This document shows, one piece after another, positions 1-9,792 of a DNA stretch of 44,274 nt. The stretch comes from Tubiluchus corallicola. Its lineage: Eukaryota > Priapulida > Priapulimorpha > Priapulimorphida > Tubiluchidae. The translations under genes were made by a program, and so were the position numbers. Positions within the stretch are counted from its first letter, which is position 1; each line of letters starts with the position of its first letter. The stretch is from contig JAQGDQ010001025.1 of the NCBI GenBank assembly GCA_030141605.1, positions 25,001 through 69,274 of the forward strand, in the 5' to 3' direction. A model generated the notes under the pieces. It was not told where the DNA came from. It made no database searches and saw only the letters and a list, made by a program, of their open reading frames with translations.

Positions 1-132
1 TGGAAGCTTTGAGTGAAGTTTGTTTGAAAAGAAATGGTATTTGAGTTTATATTGCGATTAGACGTTTATGCCTGATAATGCATGATAATAATTTTTTAAT
101 TATGCCTTTTAGCGTTTGCTGATCACTTCTTA

Positions 133-250
133 CTACGGCCAAATCACGTTGAAAACACTCGGTTCTCGTCTGATCACCGAAGTTAAGCAACGTAGAGCCT
201 GGTTAGTACTTGGATGGGTGACCACATAGGAATACCAGGTGCTGTAGGCT
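133..250 (+). rRNA. 5S rRNA-like head of the retroposon (probably not a working 5S gene)
   Basis: The segment matches the 120-nt 5S layout from CTACGGCC to GCTGTAGGCT. The internal control region is recognisable: an A-box-like AGTTAAGCAACGT and a C-box-like TTGGATGGGTGACC. The 5' and 3' ends still pair over most of helix I. Several usually conserved positions differ (AGAGC where CGGGC is common; CCACATAGG where CCGCCTGGG is common). The transcript would not stop after 250, because there is no T-run. It is therefore best read as the promoter-bearing head of a retroposon. Confidence 0.8.
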
Positions 251-670
251 TGCGGGATGCCCACACTGTATCTCGACACTAGGTGGAGGAGCTGCACAAG
301 CAGCCAACGACTAGAGGGCGGAGGAGGTCAAGTGACCCAACGGCCATGTGTAGAAGAGCAAACGTTCCGAGTGGAGCCCCGAAGACGGACCAGTCCAGCA
401 TGCTTACTGGCTCCGCCAGCTCCTGCAGCCAACCTGGTGCCAAACGTATCGCTCCGCTTTCCTTTGGACTACACCAGTGAGGAAGAGACGGGGTTCCTGT
501 TGTCTGGGCAACTCAGGATCTCCATACACCTTGCCCAGGCGGGCGCCCTGGAGACGTTCAAGGGTCGGACTGCTCAGCCACAGTCGACGTTGCACCTCCA
601 TCAATGTGATCAATAACTGACTCTCTTGGCGCACACTCCATTGTCTTCCGAGACAGATGGATGCCAACCA
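133..670 (+). mobile_element. 5S rRNA-headed retroposon (SINE3-like), apparently full length
   Basis: A 538-bp GC-rich island begins with a near-complete 5S rRNA sequence and continues into about 420 bp unrelated to 5S. The 11-mer ATCACTTCTTA occurs immediately before it (122-132) and immediately after it (671-681), as expected of a target-site duplication from reverse-transcribed insertion. The first two 5S bases are missing, so the apparent mismatches at 131-132 belong to the target site. No TTTT occurs between the 5S head and the 3' end; the first is near 693, in flanking DNA, so a Pol III transcript from the 5S internal promoter could cover the whole element. The 3' end reads GATGGATGCCAACCA with no poly-A, so a LINE partner recognising that tail would be expected. 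Family assignment is inference; boundaries are seen directly. Confidence 0.8.
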
Positions 671-681
671 ATCACTTCTTA

Positions 682-1003
682 TGCAAGAATCAGCTTTTGC
701 AAAAAAGCAAATACCTATTTCGAAATATAGACTAGGCTAGCGTGTTTGTTTCCCACACTTTAGGTCGCGGCTTCTACTCCCGACCGAGCAATGCCAAAGA
801 CTTAAAAAATGGTACGCCTGGGTTCTTCGACCAAGCACGTGGATTTATCGAAGTAACACGCTGGTAATAATAATCGGCACAACCTTGGAAATAAGTATTG
901 AGTTACTAAAGGTATTATCCTTGGATTATGTCCTAAACGAATTATTACTGTACATGAATTTTCAGAAAAGTGAAACCCGGAGGCGTTTTTTTTTCTAAAA
1001 CTG
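682..1003. other. Intergenic, no gene seen
   Basis: Between the 5S-headed retroposon and the TIR element. I see no exon, repeat or conserved motif. Open frames on the minus strand here look like chance. Confidence 0.5.
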
Positions 1004-2005
1004 GTCAACATAGCCACTAGCCAACCTTGTCAACTTGACTATGCCGAATCCGAGAAAACTGCCGCCAGCTTGAAAAATTAGCGGAAAAGGGTCAAAAACG
1101 CAAAAAACGAGATGTCCCAAGCGATGTAAATTAAAGGAAACCCCCAAAAATTGACATTAAAAGACGACTATGACAGCCATTCCAGGGAAGTTGGATCTAA
1201 GAAATTCATTTTTGTAACTTGTAATTCAAAAGTGGCAGTCACACAAAACATATGCTGATCAGGCAGTTATATTAACTGTTTCACTTAATAATTTATTACG
1301 AAAACAAAAAGTAAAGTACTTTTATTAATTTGCCTTCGTAAAAATCTGCTATTAGACCCCAGAAAGGATGCAACTGACTTAAATAGTCCCATAAGCAAAA
1401 AACAGAATAGTCGCGCCATATCGTAGTCTTTAGCAGAATGGTGAAAGCTTGTTCATTTCGCATGAAAATTATAAAACTTTGCGCAGTGCTAGAACCCTCA
1501 AAATGATTAACTTTGGATGTAAGGTTACCTAATCTATGAGGGTAATCAACAATCATCCAAAATGGCCGCTATTTTCAAGATGGCCGACAATATGGCTGAT
1601 GGCAATTTTTTTAAAAGCTGTACCTTAATTGTTAGAGCAGATTACATGACGATTTTAGTGTCTAATTATATGTTCTCAAGGACAAGGAATCCGCATGCGA
1701 TGTTTAAAAATACATACCAGAGCACCTAATTTAGGATTTCAAGATGGCTGCCAAAATGGTTATGTGGCCAATTTTGAATTAAAGTAACAGATATGGATTA
1801 CTTAGGTCTAATTACCCTGAAGTAGATATCATTGTCGTTTTTAATATTAATTTTCTTTAAATTTCGTTTGATACAATCATGTAATTCGTGCAAAAACTTG
1901 GCGGCCATTTTGTTTTTTGCGTTTTGAGCCTTTCCGCTATTCTCCGAGCTGGCAACAGTTTTCCGGATTCAGCGTAGTAAAATAGATAAAACTGGCTATG
2001 TCGAC
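1004..2005. mobile_element. Non-autonomous DNA transposon with about 105-bp imperfect terminal inverted repeats
   Basis: The left arm (1004-1110) starts GTCAACATAGCCA and includes GCGGAAAAGGGTC and ACGCAAAAAAC. The right arm (about 1900-2005), read on the other strand, starts GTCGACATAGCCA and includes GCGGAAAGGCTC and ACGCAAAAAAC in the same order. The interior has no transposase and repeats the ATGGCCG(C)CATTTT theme several times, as many animal DNA elements do. No clear target duplication was found. Superfamily is not assigned. Confidence 0.7.
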
Positions 2006-2598
2006 AGAAAGATACCTTTCAAAATAATAGCGCCCCTAGAACTTTATAAAGGCATCTTTTCAGGATTTTCTTCCAGTTTAATATTCTGCAGCTGATGGGT
2101 CTTCTACATTTAGTTTCAAATTACACTGCGTCTGCATCTATATTATGTAGTTCTAACTTTTGCTATGCAGAAGAAATTCTGTTCTTTATCAGTTTGAGTG
2201 TGAGTTGTTGACTGTTCACCAGATATCAATAAGTTGACAACTTTAATTAACATGTTAATTAATTTACTTCTATAATTTACAATACTAATTGTGTTTTAAA
2301 TGACTACGTAATGTATTACAGAACTGTCTACTCTTGTAAAATACATTCTCTTACTGTACCACCAATATAGCACATAAAATTTATTGCCAACGCTACGACG
2401 AACGACGACGACGACGCTGATGATGATGATAATGACAATCTTATCAAATTGCTGTCAATTTCTTTAGGTCTAGTTACACGTAGCCTGCGAAATTAGAACT
2501 TAGAATTTAGGTCAAATCAAGTAAGTTTACATACTTTAGTAAATACTAGATATTTGGTATTATATACTTTAGACATACATGTAACAGAAAATGCTTAC
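2006..2598. other. Non-coding, presumed intron of the GT8 gene
   Basis: This lies just downstream (minus strand) of the GT8 exon 2 donor. It holds a short CGA/GAT-rich simple stretch near 2397-2440. No further GT8 exon was recognised down to base 1. Confidence 0.45.
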
Positions 2599-2779
2599 TT
2601 GTTCATAAATTAAGTCTCTGGACGACTGTTCATCAACAAATACATGCACGTGCACGGGGGTTGTCGTAAAAGCAAGGAGGGATTTTATCATTGTCAGCGC
2701 ATTTAAGTGAATTCTTGGATCATTACCACAAAGGGCTGTGGCGATATGAATGACTTTTTTAGAACCGCTTTCTGGAAAC
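2599..2779 (-). CDS. Glycosyltransferase family 8 (GXYLT-like), exon 2
   Basis: On the minus strand an exon runs from acceptor TTTTATAG to donor GTAAGC and is open throughout (1 + 180 nt). It encodes about 60 residues including KVIHIATALCGND, NALTMIKSLLAF and VHVHVFVDEQ. That pattern (beta strand, CGN, a helix with MIKS, then a strand ending F-x-D/E) matches the start of the GT8 catalytic fold. It most resembles glucoside xylosyltransferases, which add xylose to O-glucose on EGF repeats such as those of Notch in the secretory pathway. It joins exon 1 (5798-5988) in phase: exon 1 ends on two bases of a codon and this exon supplies the third. The DxD-bearing part and the rest must lie left of the window or were missed. 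LARGE-type GT8 is a less likely alternative. Confidence 0.7.
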
Positions 2780-3322
2780 CTATAAAAGAATTAGCAAAGC
2801 CGAAGAATAGAAAGTTGCACGTACATAGGAATGAGTAACTTCATTGCAAACGAAAGAACATAAAATCTGCATTTGTAACAACTTAGGTCTATATGGAACA
2901 CATATTTTCGTTGCCGTTTAGCGACAACTGCACTATGAACTATGAATTTATTTTCATACATTAAAATACAATATCATACACGTTAATAAACTTTAAATAA
3001 AATTATTTTACTGCGAGGTGAGTGTACGACCATACAGTCATTAACACACTCACCTTACTTAAATGAAAAAAATGATTATAGTTATGCATGCTTCTGTAGA
3101 TAACTCAATGTAATTAAGGATGAAGTAAATGATGTAATAATAGCAATGGTATAAGTGCAATAAACCTGAAAGTTGAGAAAGGAAAAGATAATATGTAATT
3201 GCGACTTTGAGTGAGCCTTAAAGAGTGAAATTTTTTTTTTAAATAGTTAAGAATATGAATTATGTGATTATCTGTCAATGTATCACTAACTTGTATTATA
3301 TTACAATGCACAATATTGCTTA

Positions 3323-3368
<46 letters not shown>
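3323..3368. repeat. (TA)n microsatellite
   Basis: An uninterrupted alternating TA run inside the GT8 intron. Confidence 0.95.
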
Positions 3369-3369
<1 letters not shown>

Positions 3370-4559
3370 TAAGATTTAAGTGGGGGAGAAGAGATTAAAT
3401 TATACATTATACTTATAGTAATAACAATTATTAAATTCTAACTGATCAGTTGTCTGTTTGATGTTTTATTTCGTACATTCCAGAATATTGCAAGAAGTTG
3501 ATAATATAACGGTACAACAGTACTCAATTATCAGCAAATACTGCTTATGGAGGTGCTTGTGTCAGCACTAGAACGTCGGATTATTGTCAAGGATAATCTA
3601 CGTGTCTTAGCCGCGTTCAGCTAGAATTATATGTGCAACTTTGCTCAACGAATGACTGAACAGAACGAATGGTGATGGGATTTTGCCCAATGTGTAGACG
3701 GAATGCATGGAAAAAGAGAATCTCTTGTCTACCTCAATGTACGGAATTGACTGAAATCAGTGAAATAGCTGCTTTGTAAGGCATTGTAAAACTGTGCTGT
3801 GCTTCTAATAGAAATGTTCACTTCATTTCAGTACATAAAAGCACCTTAGATACATTTATGATTATACTATTTCACATCAAGAAATGATGATTTTGTCATT
3901 TTGGTGAAAATGTTACTGCTTTGCAACTAGAAGCATAATTAAATTCAATTTTCTTCAACTAGGTGTCACTAATGAGTAAGGCGCCTGTTTATAACTTAAT
4001 ATTATAATAACAAGACTCTCAAGCCATTTGTTAAAATTATCGCTCAGGTAATTTTGACATTTAATAAACTCAGTAAAAATATCGGTTTATTTGCTACAGA
4101 ATTTCTTAGCCAGAAGGAAACTTGAAAACACACCGTAAAATTTGTGACTACATAAAACGCACGTTTAGAGAGGAAATCACTTTTGTAAGAACTAGAGTTT
4201 AAATAAGTTTCTTAAACTGTTAAGAAATTCAATAAACATTGTATCAAGCGAAACACTTTCTCACTTTATACAAGCGTTTAAACTAATGCATGTTTCATGG
4301 ACAAACACTTTTTATGGTAAACGGTAATGAATTCCCTTAATGTCGAAAATTCATATAAAACACGGCGCTTTTTATTAAAAGTGTCATCCGTTTCCATTTT
4401 TTACTGTAAAATGTAACAAAATTGAAGCTTGGTGTCAGATTCTGGAGTCAGCTCACAAAACTGACCTACAAAACGTGATCTACGTTTTTAAGCATCAAGG
4501 AATTACTTGACATCACCTGTCATGTTTCATCTTCTCTTTTCCAACGTTAACGTCCTTAA

Positions 4560-5008
4560 CCCTTTCATACCCGTTGTATCCCGTAGGATACGAGAATATT
4601 TTCTGCCTTTAAAAATAATAAAATTTCAAAACTGACAGTTATTTGATCTGTTAATAGTTATTTTGATTTAAGCCAATAACAATAGACTAAAATGGTGATA
4701 AAATGGCAAACTAGAAAATCTACATAGCATAAAAAACTGTGCAAGGTACTTTAGAGACGACTTTGTACAGATCAGCATAGCATGCATACTAAATGTCTTA
4801 AATACTTTAAAAAATCACCAGCAGTTGCAAAATGAAGCACATTTTATGCTTCCATTGAATCCCAATGTATCCCGTGGATACAGGCTATATTTAGCACACG
4901 GGCACAGGTAGAAAAAAATAATTATGTGTAAACAAGATGGACATACTGAACAAAAGTGCCAAGCCAAAAAAAATTTTCTTATTAAAAAAATAATTTGGGG
5001 CTGAAGGG
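4560..5008. mobile_element. piggyBac-like MITE, copy 1 (TTAA target sites)
   Basis: The element starts CCCTTTCATACCC and ends CTGAAGGG, and TTAA stands directly outside both ends (4556-4559, 5009-5012), the target duplication typical of piggyBac. Near each end is a short hairpin: GTATCC-CGTA-GGATAC at 4576-4591 and GTATCC-CGT-GGATAC at 4867-4881. It has no transposase. A second copy in reverse orientation lies at 9793-10261, and a fragment with GTTGTATCCCAT lies near 16650. Confidence 0.8.
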
Positions 5009-5797
5009 TTAACTTCACAAAGATTGTTTGGTGTCATAATTATAATTATAGATCTTTTAATACATCAGCTCACACGGATTTATGTTACATTTCACGTACA
5101 AAAGGTTTGAGTGCTGGAATTTATTGATAATCTGTTGGAGATCACTTGTTTGTTATTCTTAAGTTTTTAAATTTGCCTAGGCAGAAGGCGTTCTAAATGA
5201 AATTTTACAAAAATGTTTTGTAAACTTTGCAACCTTTGTCATTCCATAATTTCCGCTAACAAATTAATTCTCTTCATCTTAGTTCAACTTACTTTCAATT
5301 CAGTTCTCAGTTATGTATAATGTGTAATGTATAATTTCAATTCAGTTCAATTCTTCGTTGTCCTCCCTTATTTTTGGATCCAGTACGAAGTACGTGATCC
5401 CTAAAGCTTGTTATTTTTGAAAATTGTTACGGGGCACATTTTCACCATGGAAGGTCGAATTTTTGCAGTAAGACGCTAAGAACCATTGCGCACACCACCA
5501 TGGAGTCAGATTTTTCACTTTCTCAAGATGATCCACAAATGAGCCCATTAAATTTATCACACCCGTTAATGGATCTGCCCTATTGTTGACGTTTCTTTCA
5601 TTCTAATGTTTGACCCATGAATGCACATTCTAATTTTTTATGAAAAACGGATTCTATAAACGCTTTCTACGATGTTCTTATGGCACCTTACAGGAAACGA
5701 ACAAATGGAACGCTCCAGATGCGAGCATATTACTGTGACATTAGTCTTCCATTTAAACGCTTGTTAAACTGATAGTGATAATTACAAAATGGCTTAC

Positions 5798-5988
5798 CTT
5801 TTGCGCGTTTCCGTTTGCCAGTCGTCATAGTCTTTTTCTGGATAACTGACTTGTTGGAGAACTGACGAGTGAAGAACTTTTATAAAAGTGCAACATGCCA
5901 GAAACACAATTAAAACTTTCACTGCGTGTAACCGCGTCAATTTTGTTAATTTCTTGATAACGATAACAGCAAATTTGTACTTGTACAT
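5798..5988 (-). CDS. Glycosyltransferase family 8 (GXYLT-like), exon 1 with signal anchor
   Basis: A minus-strand ATG at 5988 opens a frame that reaches a good donor (AAAAG|GTAAGC) at 5798. The peptide has a basic N-terminal segment (MYKYKF, KKLTKL) followed by one hydrophobic span (VLIVFLACCTFI), then a polar stem (YPEKDYDDWQ). This is the layout of a Golgi/ER type II membrane protein. The exon ends after two bases of a codon and joins exactly to the exon at 2779, where the GT8 fold begins. The phase match and topology support one gene; no promoter element was identified upstream. Confidence 0.65.
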
Positions 5989-6303
5989 GTTACCCGGTCA
6001 CTTAGTACTGTCACGATCGAGTATAACGTAGTAATGAGTTTTGTCAGAAGTGGTTATCACATTATAATTGCAAATGATAAATAATAATTTGTTTTGAAAC
6101 TGAATTAGCATAAATAATGTAATCTATGTAGACCATATTACATATAACAGTGATATACAAGCCCGTCTTGACAATGAATGTTTGTCGTCTATGTTAATGG
6201 TCCAGTAGTTTGCTAAAGTATTCAATAACTGCCAAACTGTAGGTTTTTCCGGTTGAAATTTAACTAATTAGTGAACGTTAAACGTTTGGCACTGATACAA
6301 ATA
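5989..6303. other. Presumed 5' flank of the GT8 gene
   Basis: AT-rich DNA between the GT8 start codon and the mariner element. It should hold the GT8 promoter, but I see no clear TATA or CCAAT signal. Confidence 0.35.
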
Positions 6304-6890
6304 CAGGGTGTCCATAAAGTCTGGGTACATAGCAAAACAATTTTATTCAATTTGGATGTTGATAAATAATATTTTCAACACGATTTCCATCATTTTCAAT
6401 GCATAATTTGATGCGTTTTACAAAATTCATGTGAACTCGATGGAATAGATCCGCATTGCCGTCGATTTCAGCACACTGACTGGTAATGCGTTCTCTTAAT
6501 TTTGTGAATTGTCGACCTTGGAATACCCAACTCTGCGGATGTCCGACGAAGTGATTTCCTTGGGCTAGCATAAACCTTGGCCAAGACAGCCTCTCTCGTT
6601 CGTCTAAAGTCTTGAGGCGTCCAGAACGAGGTTTGTCCAAGACACTGCCTGTTTCTTTAAACTTCTTGACCAATTTCCCGACGGCAGTAAAACAAATACG
6701 TTGACGATTAGGGTGTCGAAGGTTAAATTCTTCCGCAATTTTACGATAAGACCATCCTTCTCGTCCACTTAAGAGTACCAAATCGATTCTTCCTTCCTTA
6801 GACAAAGCCATTTTCTTTCTGAGGAGAAAAAATAAAAACAAATAAATACATAGTAAAATCCCCCATGTACCCAGACTTATAGACTGTTTG
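6304..6890 (-). mobile_element. Internally deleted mariner-type transposon
   Basis: The left end begins CAGGGTGTCCATAAAG after TA (6302-6303), followed by TCTGGGTACAT. The right end, read in reverse, has GTCTATAAGTCTGGGTACAT. The two arms match over about 20 bp; the outermost right bases are damaged. The whole element is about 590 bp against roughly 1.3 kb for an intact mariner. Confidence 0.75.
6347..6811 (-). pseudogene. Mariner transposase remnant: N-terminal HTH fused to C-terminus
   Basis: The frame from MALSKEGRIDL is 154 codons. Its first 75 residues are a helix-turn-helix DNA-binding region (RKIAEEFNLRHPNR, then KLVKKFKETGSVLDKPRSGR), as in DUF4817/HTH mariner proteins common in arthropods. 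The last 45 (HMNFVKRIKLCIENDGN) match the extreme C-terminus of the same family. The central catalytic DDE/DDD core is absent, yet the frame stays open across the junction near residues 75-95. It could bind its TIRs but cannot catalyse transposition. I chose MALS over the upstream frame because the preceding ten residues are low-complexity. Still-open frame after a core deletion is notable; it may be recent. Confidence 0.75.
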
Positions 6891-7412
6891 TGCAGCTGCG
6901 TTGAAAAAGCATTATTAAAGTTACAGATTTTTTAAAATAGTCTGTCTAGATTATATTCACAATAACTGTATAACCAAACAAATTATGTACTTCGCTTAGA
7001 TTGGTTCATGGTCACACCCTGCTTTAATTTGCTGCCATTAATGCTGCACAAAAAGATCTTCAAGAATTAATATGGGTCAACGTTCCGTAGGCCATTACAG
7101 GCGTAGTTTATCATTGTCACTTTTTTTTCAATTAGCAGCCAGAAGGAAGTTTTTAACTATTGTTGTACTACACATGATACTGTAACGCGGCTAGGGGTTC
7201 ACGTAACAGAAAGGTGTGCAGATGATGGTACTTTGCACCAATGGCTTGGGTTCGTCTGCCTGTTAAGCCTAAGGCACACTTCAGCACAAATTAGTTCTTG
7301 AAGTTTATAGCAGGAAAACTGACATTGGAGAAATGTTGGCTTTGATAGACAATTTTGATTTATTTATTTAATTGCTTTATCATGGTTCAGGGCTTATAAT
7401 TAGCAGCTCTTG
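6891..7412. other. No gene seen
   Basis: AT-rich single-copy-looking DNA between the mariner and the 28-bp array. No exon with convincing splice sites was found on either strand. Confidence 0.4.
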
Positions 7413-7745
7413 AGATAACAGAGCTTGTTAGCAACTCTTGTGTTAGCAGTGTTTGTTAGCAACTTTTGTGTTAACAGAGTTTGTTAGCAACTCTTGTGTT
7501 AACAGAGTTTGTTAGCAACTCTTGTGTTAGCAGTTTGTTAGCAACTCTTGTGTTAACAGAGTTTGTTAGCAACTCTTGTGTTAACAGAGTTTGTTAGCAA
7601 CTCTTGTGTTAGCAACTCTTGTGTTAACAGAGTTTGTTAGCAACTCTTGTGTTAACAGAGTTTGTTAGCAACTCTTGTGTTAGCAGAGTTTGTTAGCAAC
7701 TCTTGTGGTAGCAGAGTTTGTTATCAGGCCTTGTGGTAGCAGACC
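7413..7745. repeat. 28-bp tandem array
   Basis: About eleven tandem units centred on GTTAGCAACTCTTGTGTTAA. Units vary by substitution (AGCAG for AACAG) and by loss of part of a unit. The ends decay toward GGTAGCAGACC. The array lies about 500 bp upstream of the GT31 start codon. Confidence 0.9.
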
Positions 7746-8217
7746 TTATCAGCAGCGAATGTCTCTTCCTCTGGATCTGTCGTCCTTAAATACTACTCTG
7801 GACAGATGACATGAGCCACCTACACACTGCTGTCTGGTTACTGTCTTGTTAACACGGGCGGATCACGTGCATAGACCTTAATAGGCAGTATACTGAATCA
7901 TGCGCTCAGCTCTGCAGGCTCTTGATTGGTTGTTGGCGTAGTTGTTTTCACATTCGGGTCCTTGTCATGAAAACTTCCTTTGATGCACGTGTGTTTATAT
8001 CGCTGGTAAAGCGTAGTGTAATTATTGTCATCAGTTAGTTTAATTTAATGTTTTTATTATAGGCACCGCATACCTGTGCCACAATACAATTTTCACTAGG
8101 TTAATAGTAACAGTGACCTAACCTGAACCACATTTTAACTTACATTTTCTCTTAGCGTCTTTTCTTAAGTCCGTAAACATAACTTTTGTTTTAGAAGTCG
8201 CGGTTTTGCGCATTTAG
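7746..8217 (+). promoter_or_regulatory. Presumed 5' flank of the GT31 gene
   Basis: Between the tandem array and the GT31 ATG. It includes an E-box (CACGTG near 7867) and an inverted CCAAT (GATTGGTTG near 7924). A possible splice acceptor TTTTATTATAG near 8062 would allow an untranslated first exon. These are suggestive motifs only. Confidence 0.3.
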
Positions 8218-8358
8218 ATGTCTGAGATGTTTGCTCTAACAAGACGTAATCAGAAAGCATTGCTGTTTTATGTATTGTTGTTAATAATTGCTGCTTACGT
8301 TCTTCTCTACAAACCTGCTTATTATCGAAATCAAGGAACAGTAATGAAGTTTCTGTGA
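8218..8358 (+). pseudogene. GT31 glycosyltransferase, N-terminal membrane-anchor part
   Basis: ATG at 8218 opens a 46-codon frame: a short cytoplasmic tail (MSEMFALTRRNQKA), one hydrophobic span (LLFYVLLLIIAAYVLLY) and the start of a stem, then TGA. This is the topology of beta-1,3-glycosyltransferases. The stem appears to continue in another frame (KRHQTFSDYGPYSKENL, to about 8435), so there is either a frameshift or a splice at ACA|GTAATG. Directly downstream lies an LTR, then the catalytic exon. The anchor has no other nearby partner, so I assign it to the GT31 gene; that link is inferred from order and topology. Confidence 0.6.
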
Positions 8359-8406
8359 AAAGGCATCAGACATTTTCTGATTATGGGCCATACAGTAAAG
8401 AGAACC

Positions 8407-8796
8407 TGTTAAATTATACTAAGAGCAGTAGATTATGATAAATAATTATGTTGATAAGATGGTCGCATAATGAAGCCAGTGAAGAAGTGGTACCACGTGA
8501 TGACGTGGGCAGAGAATTAAGCCAGTTGTCAGGCTGCGCACGCATATAAGAGGCAGACAGCCCCAGCCCGGCAGGAGAGTTGAGTCTGACATTGGACCTG
8601 GAAGCTGGAGCGTCTCACTCGCTAGATCAGGTGCCTTGGCATTGCTATATATACTATACTTATTGTGTCGATATTTAATAAACGTGTTATTTTATAAATA
8701 AAGTCTTAATAGCTCTGCCATTCCTCAAACATCTATAAACAGCTACACACGGTTCACACAACATACTATCCACTATACAAACAGAATGAACTTTAC
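8407..8796 (+). mobile_element. LTR of an LTR retrotransposon, inserted inside the GT31 gene
   Basis: A compact promoter unit: TATA box (CATATAAGAGG, about 8543-8552), a GC-rich initiator region, and two AATAAA signals (8677-8682, 8697-8702). It ends right before a primer-binding site at 8797. The start is uncertain; a TGTT at 8407 is the best candidate. The remainder of the element and the other LTR are missing. It has the same orientation as the host gene, so it could act as a promoter or as a premature poly(A) site. Confidence 0.65.
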
Positions 8797-8828
8797 TGGT
8801 TCCGTGACCAGGATTCGAACCTGGGTTA
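8797..8828 (+). other. Long primer-binding site complementary to tRNA-His
   Basis: The sequence TGGTTCCGTGACCAGGATT and its continuation to 8828 is complementary to the 3' part of a tRNA: the CCA end, acceptor stem and a T-arm containing GGTTCGAATCC. From memory the best fit is animal tRNA-His with one mismatch. Complementarity covers about 32 nt, well beyond the usual 18. It is read in frame with the GT31 exon that follows (tryptophan codon at 8797, no stop until 9164). Confidence 0.7.
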
Positions 8829-8835
8829 CGATAAA

Positions 8836-9724
8836 GAAGAAACTTTGTTATTTGTAGGCATTATGCGTGCGCCTGTTTACGTAGATAGACGTGATGCAGT
8901 GCGCTCCACCTGGATGAAGTGGTGTAAAGGCTTTGACGATGTCGTATGTGTTTTTATCGTTCCTGTGCTTGACACCTGTGGAAATAGAGAGAACGATACA
9001 GTTTTAAATCCTTTAGTTGAAGAATCAAAACTAAATGATGACATCATTCTGGCAGAGACACCCAGTGGAATAAATTTTGCCAAACGTATCACTTGGATGA
9101 TGGACTGGGCTTCACAACGATATGATTTGACACCTGTGGAAATAGAGAGAACGATACAGTTTTAAATCCTTTAGTTGAAGAATCAAAACTAAATGATGAC
9201 ATCATTCTGGCAGAGACACCCAGTGGAATAAATTTTGCCAAAGGTATCACTTGGATAATGGACTGGGCTTCACAACGATATGATTTGACACCTGTGGAAA
9301 TAGAGAGAACGATACAGTTTTAAATCCTTTAGTTGAAGAATCAAAACTAAATGATGACATCATTCTGGCAGAGACACCCAGTGGAATAAATTTTGCCAAA
9401 GGTATCACTTGGATAATGGACTGGGCTTCACAACGATATGATTTGACACCTGTGGAAATAGAGAGACCGATACAGTTTTAAATCCTTTAGTTGAAGAATC
9501 AAAACTAAATGATGACATCATTCTGGCAGAGACACCCAGTGGAATAAATTTTGCCAAAGGTATCACTTGGATGATGGACTGGGCTTCACAACGATATGAT
9601 TTTAAATATTTTCTACGAATAGACGATGATGCATTTTTGTGCGTACAGAAGCTAAGAGCGGAACTCGCAGTGTTGCCTTATGCAAAAGTAAACTGGGGTT
9701 TTCGAAGATGCGAAAAAGCTATAG
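8836..9724 (+). pseudogene. GT31 beta-1,3-glycosyltransferase, catalytic exon with fourfold internal duplication
   Basis: The exon starts with the family's first strand and RR-x-A-x-R-x-TW block (LLFVGIMRAP, RRDAVRSTW). It then has LVEESKLNDDIILAE and NFAKRITWMMDWASQRYDF, and ends with the metal-binding region KYFLRIDDDAFL and donor GTAAGT at 9725. Such enzymes transfer Gal, GlcNAc or GalNAc from UDP-sugars in the Golgi; the acceptor cannot be told. Bases 8971-9602 are four near-identical tandem copies of 158 bp. Because 158 is not a multiple of three, the first junction reaches a stop (IERTIQF*). Three extra copies together restore the original frame, so the DDD motif is in the same frame as the start. 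As it stands the exon is broken; a single-copy allele would be intact here. Confidence 0.8.
8971..9602 (+). repeat. 158-bp tandem duplication, four copies, within the GT31 exon
   Basis: Units start at 8971, 9129, 9287 and 9445, each with GACACCTGTGGAAATAG. They differ at only a few bases (CGTATC/GGTATC, GATGATGG/GATAATGG, AACGATAC/ACCGATAC). High identity means a recent event, or an assembly artefact. Confidence 0.95.
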
Positions 9725-9792
9725 GTAAGTAAACACGATAGCTTTTGCAGTCTACAATTCCGAATACGATGCCTAGTTCATTACCAAGTTAA

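Larger units (their letters stand above)
2780..5797 (-). other. Intron 1 of the GT8 gene (3 kb) with repeats
   Basis: The flanking exons match in splice phase. The intron contains a (TA)n microsatellite, a piggyBac-like MITE (4560-5008) and otherwise AT-rich DNA without recognisable exons. A 29-codon plus-strand frame near 5500-5589 starts in a good context (CACCACCATGG) but has no known similarity I can name. Confidence 0.6.

Noticed and set aside
257-616. 119-codon plus-strand frame
   Set aside because: It lies wholly inside the body of the 5S-headed retroposon; the other frames there are also fairly open because the element is GC-rich. No protein similarity.
7413-7745. CRISPR-like array
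   Set aside because: Head-to-tail 28-bp tandem repeats without spacers, in animal DNA.
8797-8828. tRNA gene on the minus strand
   Set aside because: Only the 3' half and an apparent CCA match; no D-arm or anticodon stem follows. Position right after an LTR fits a primer site.
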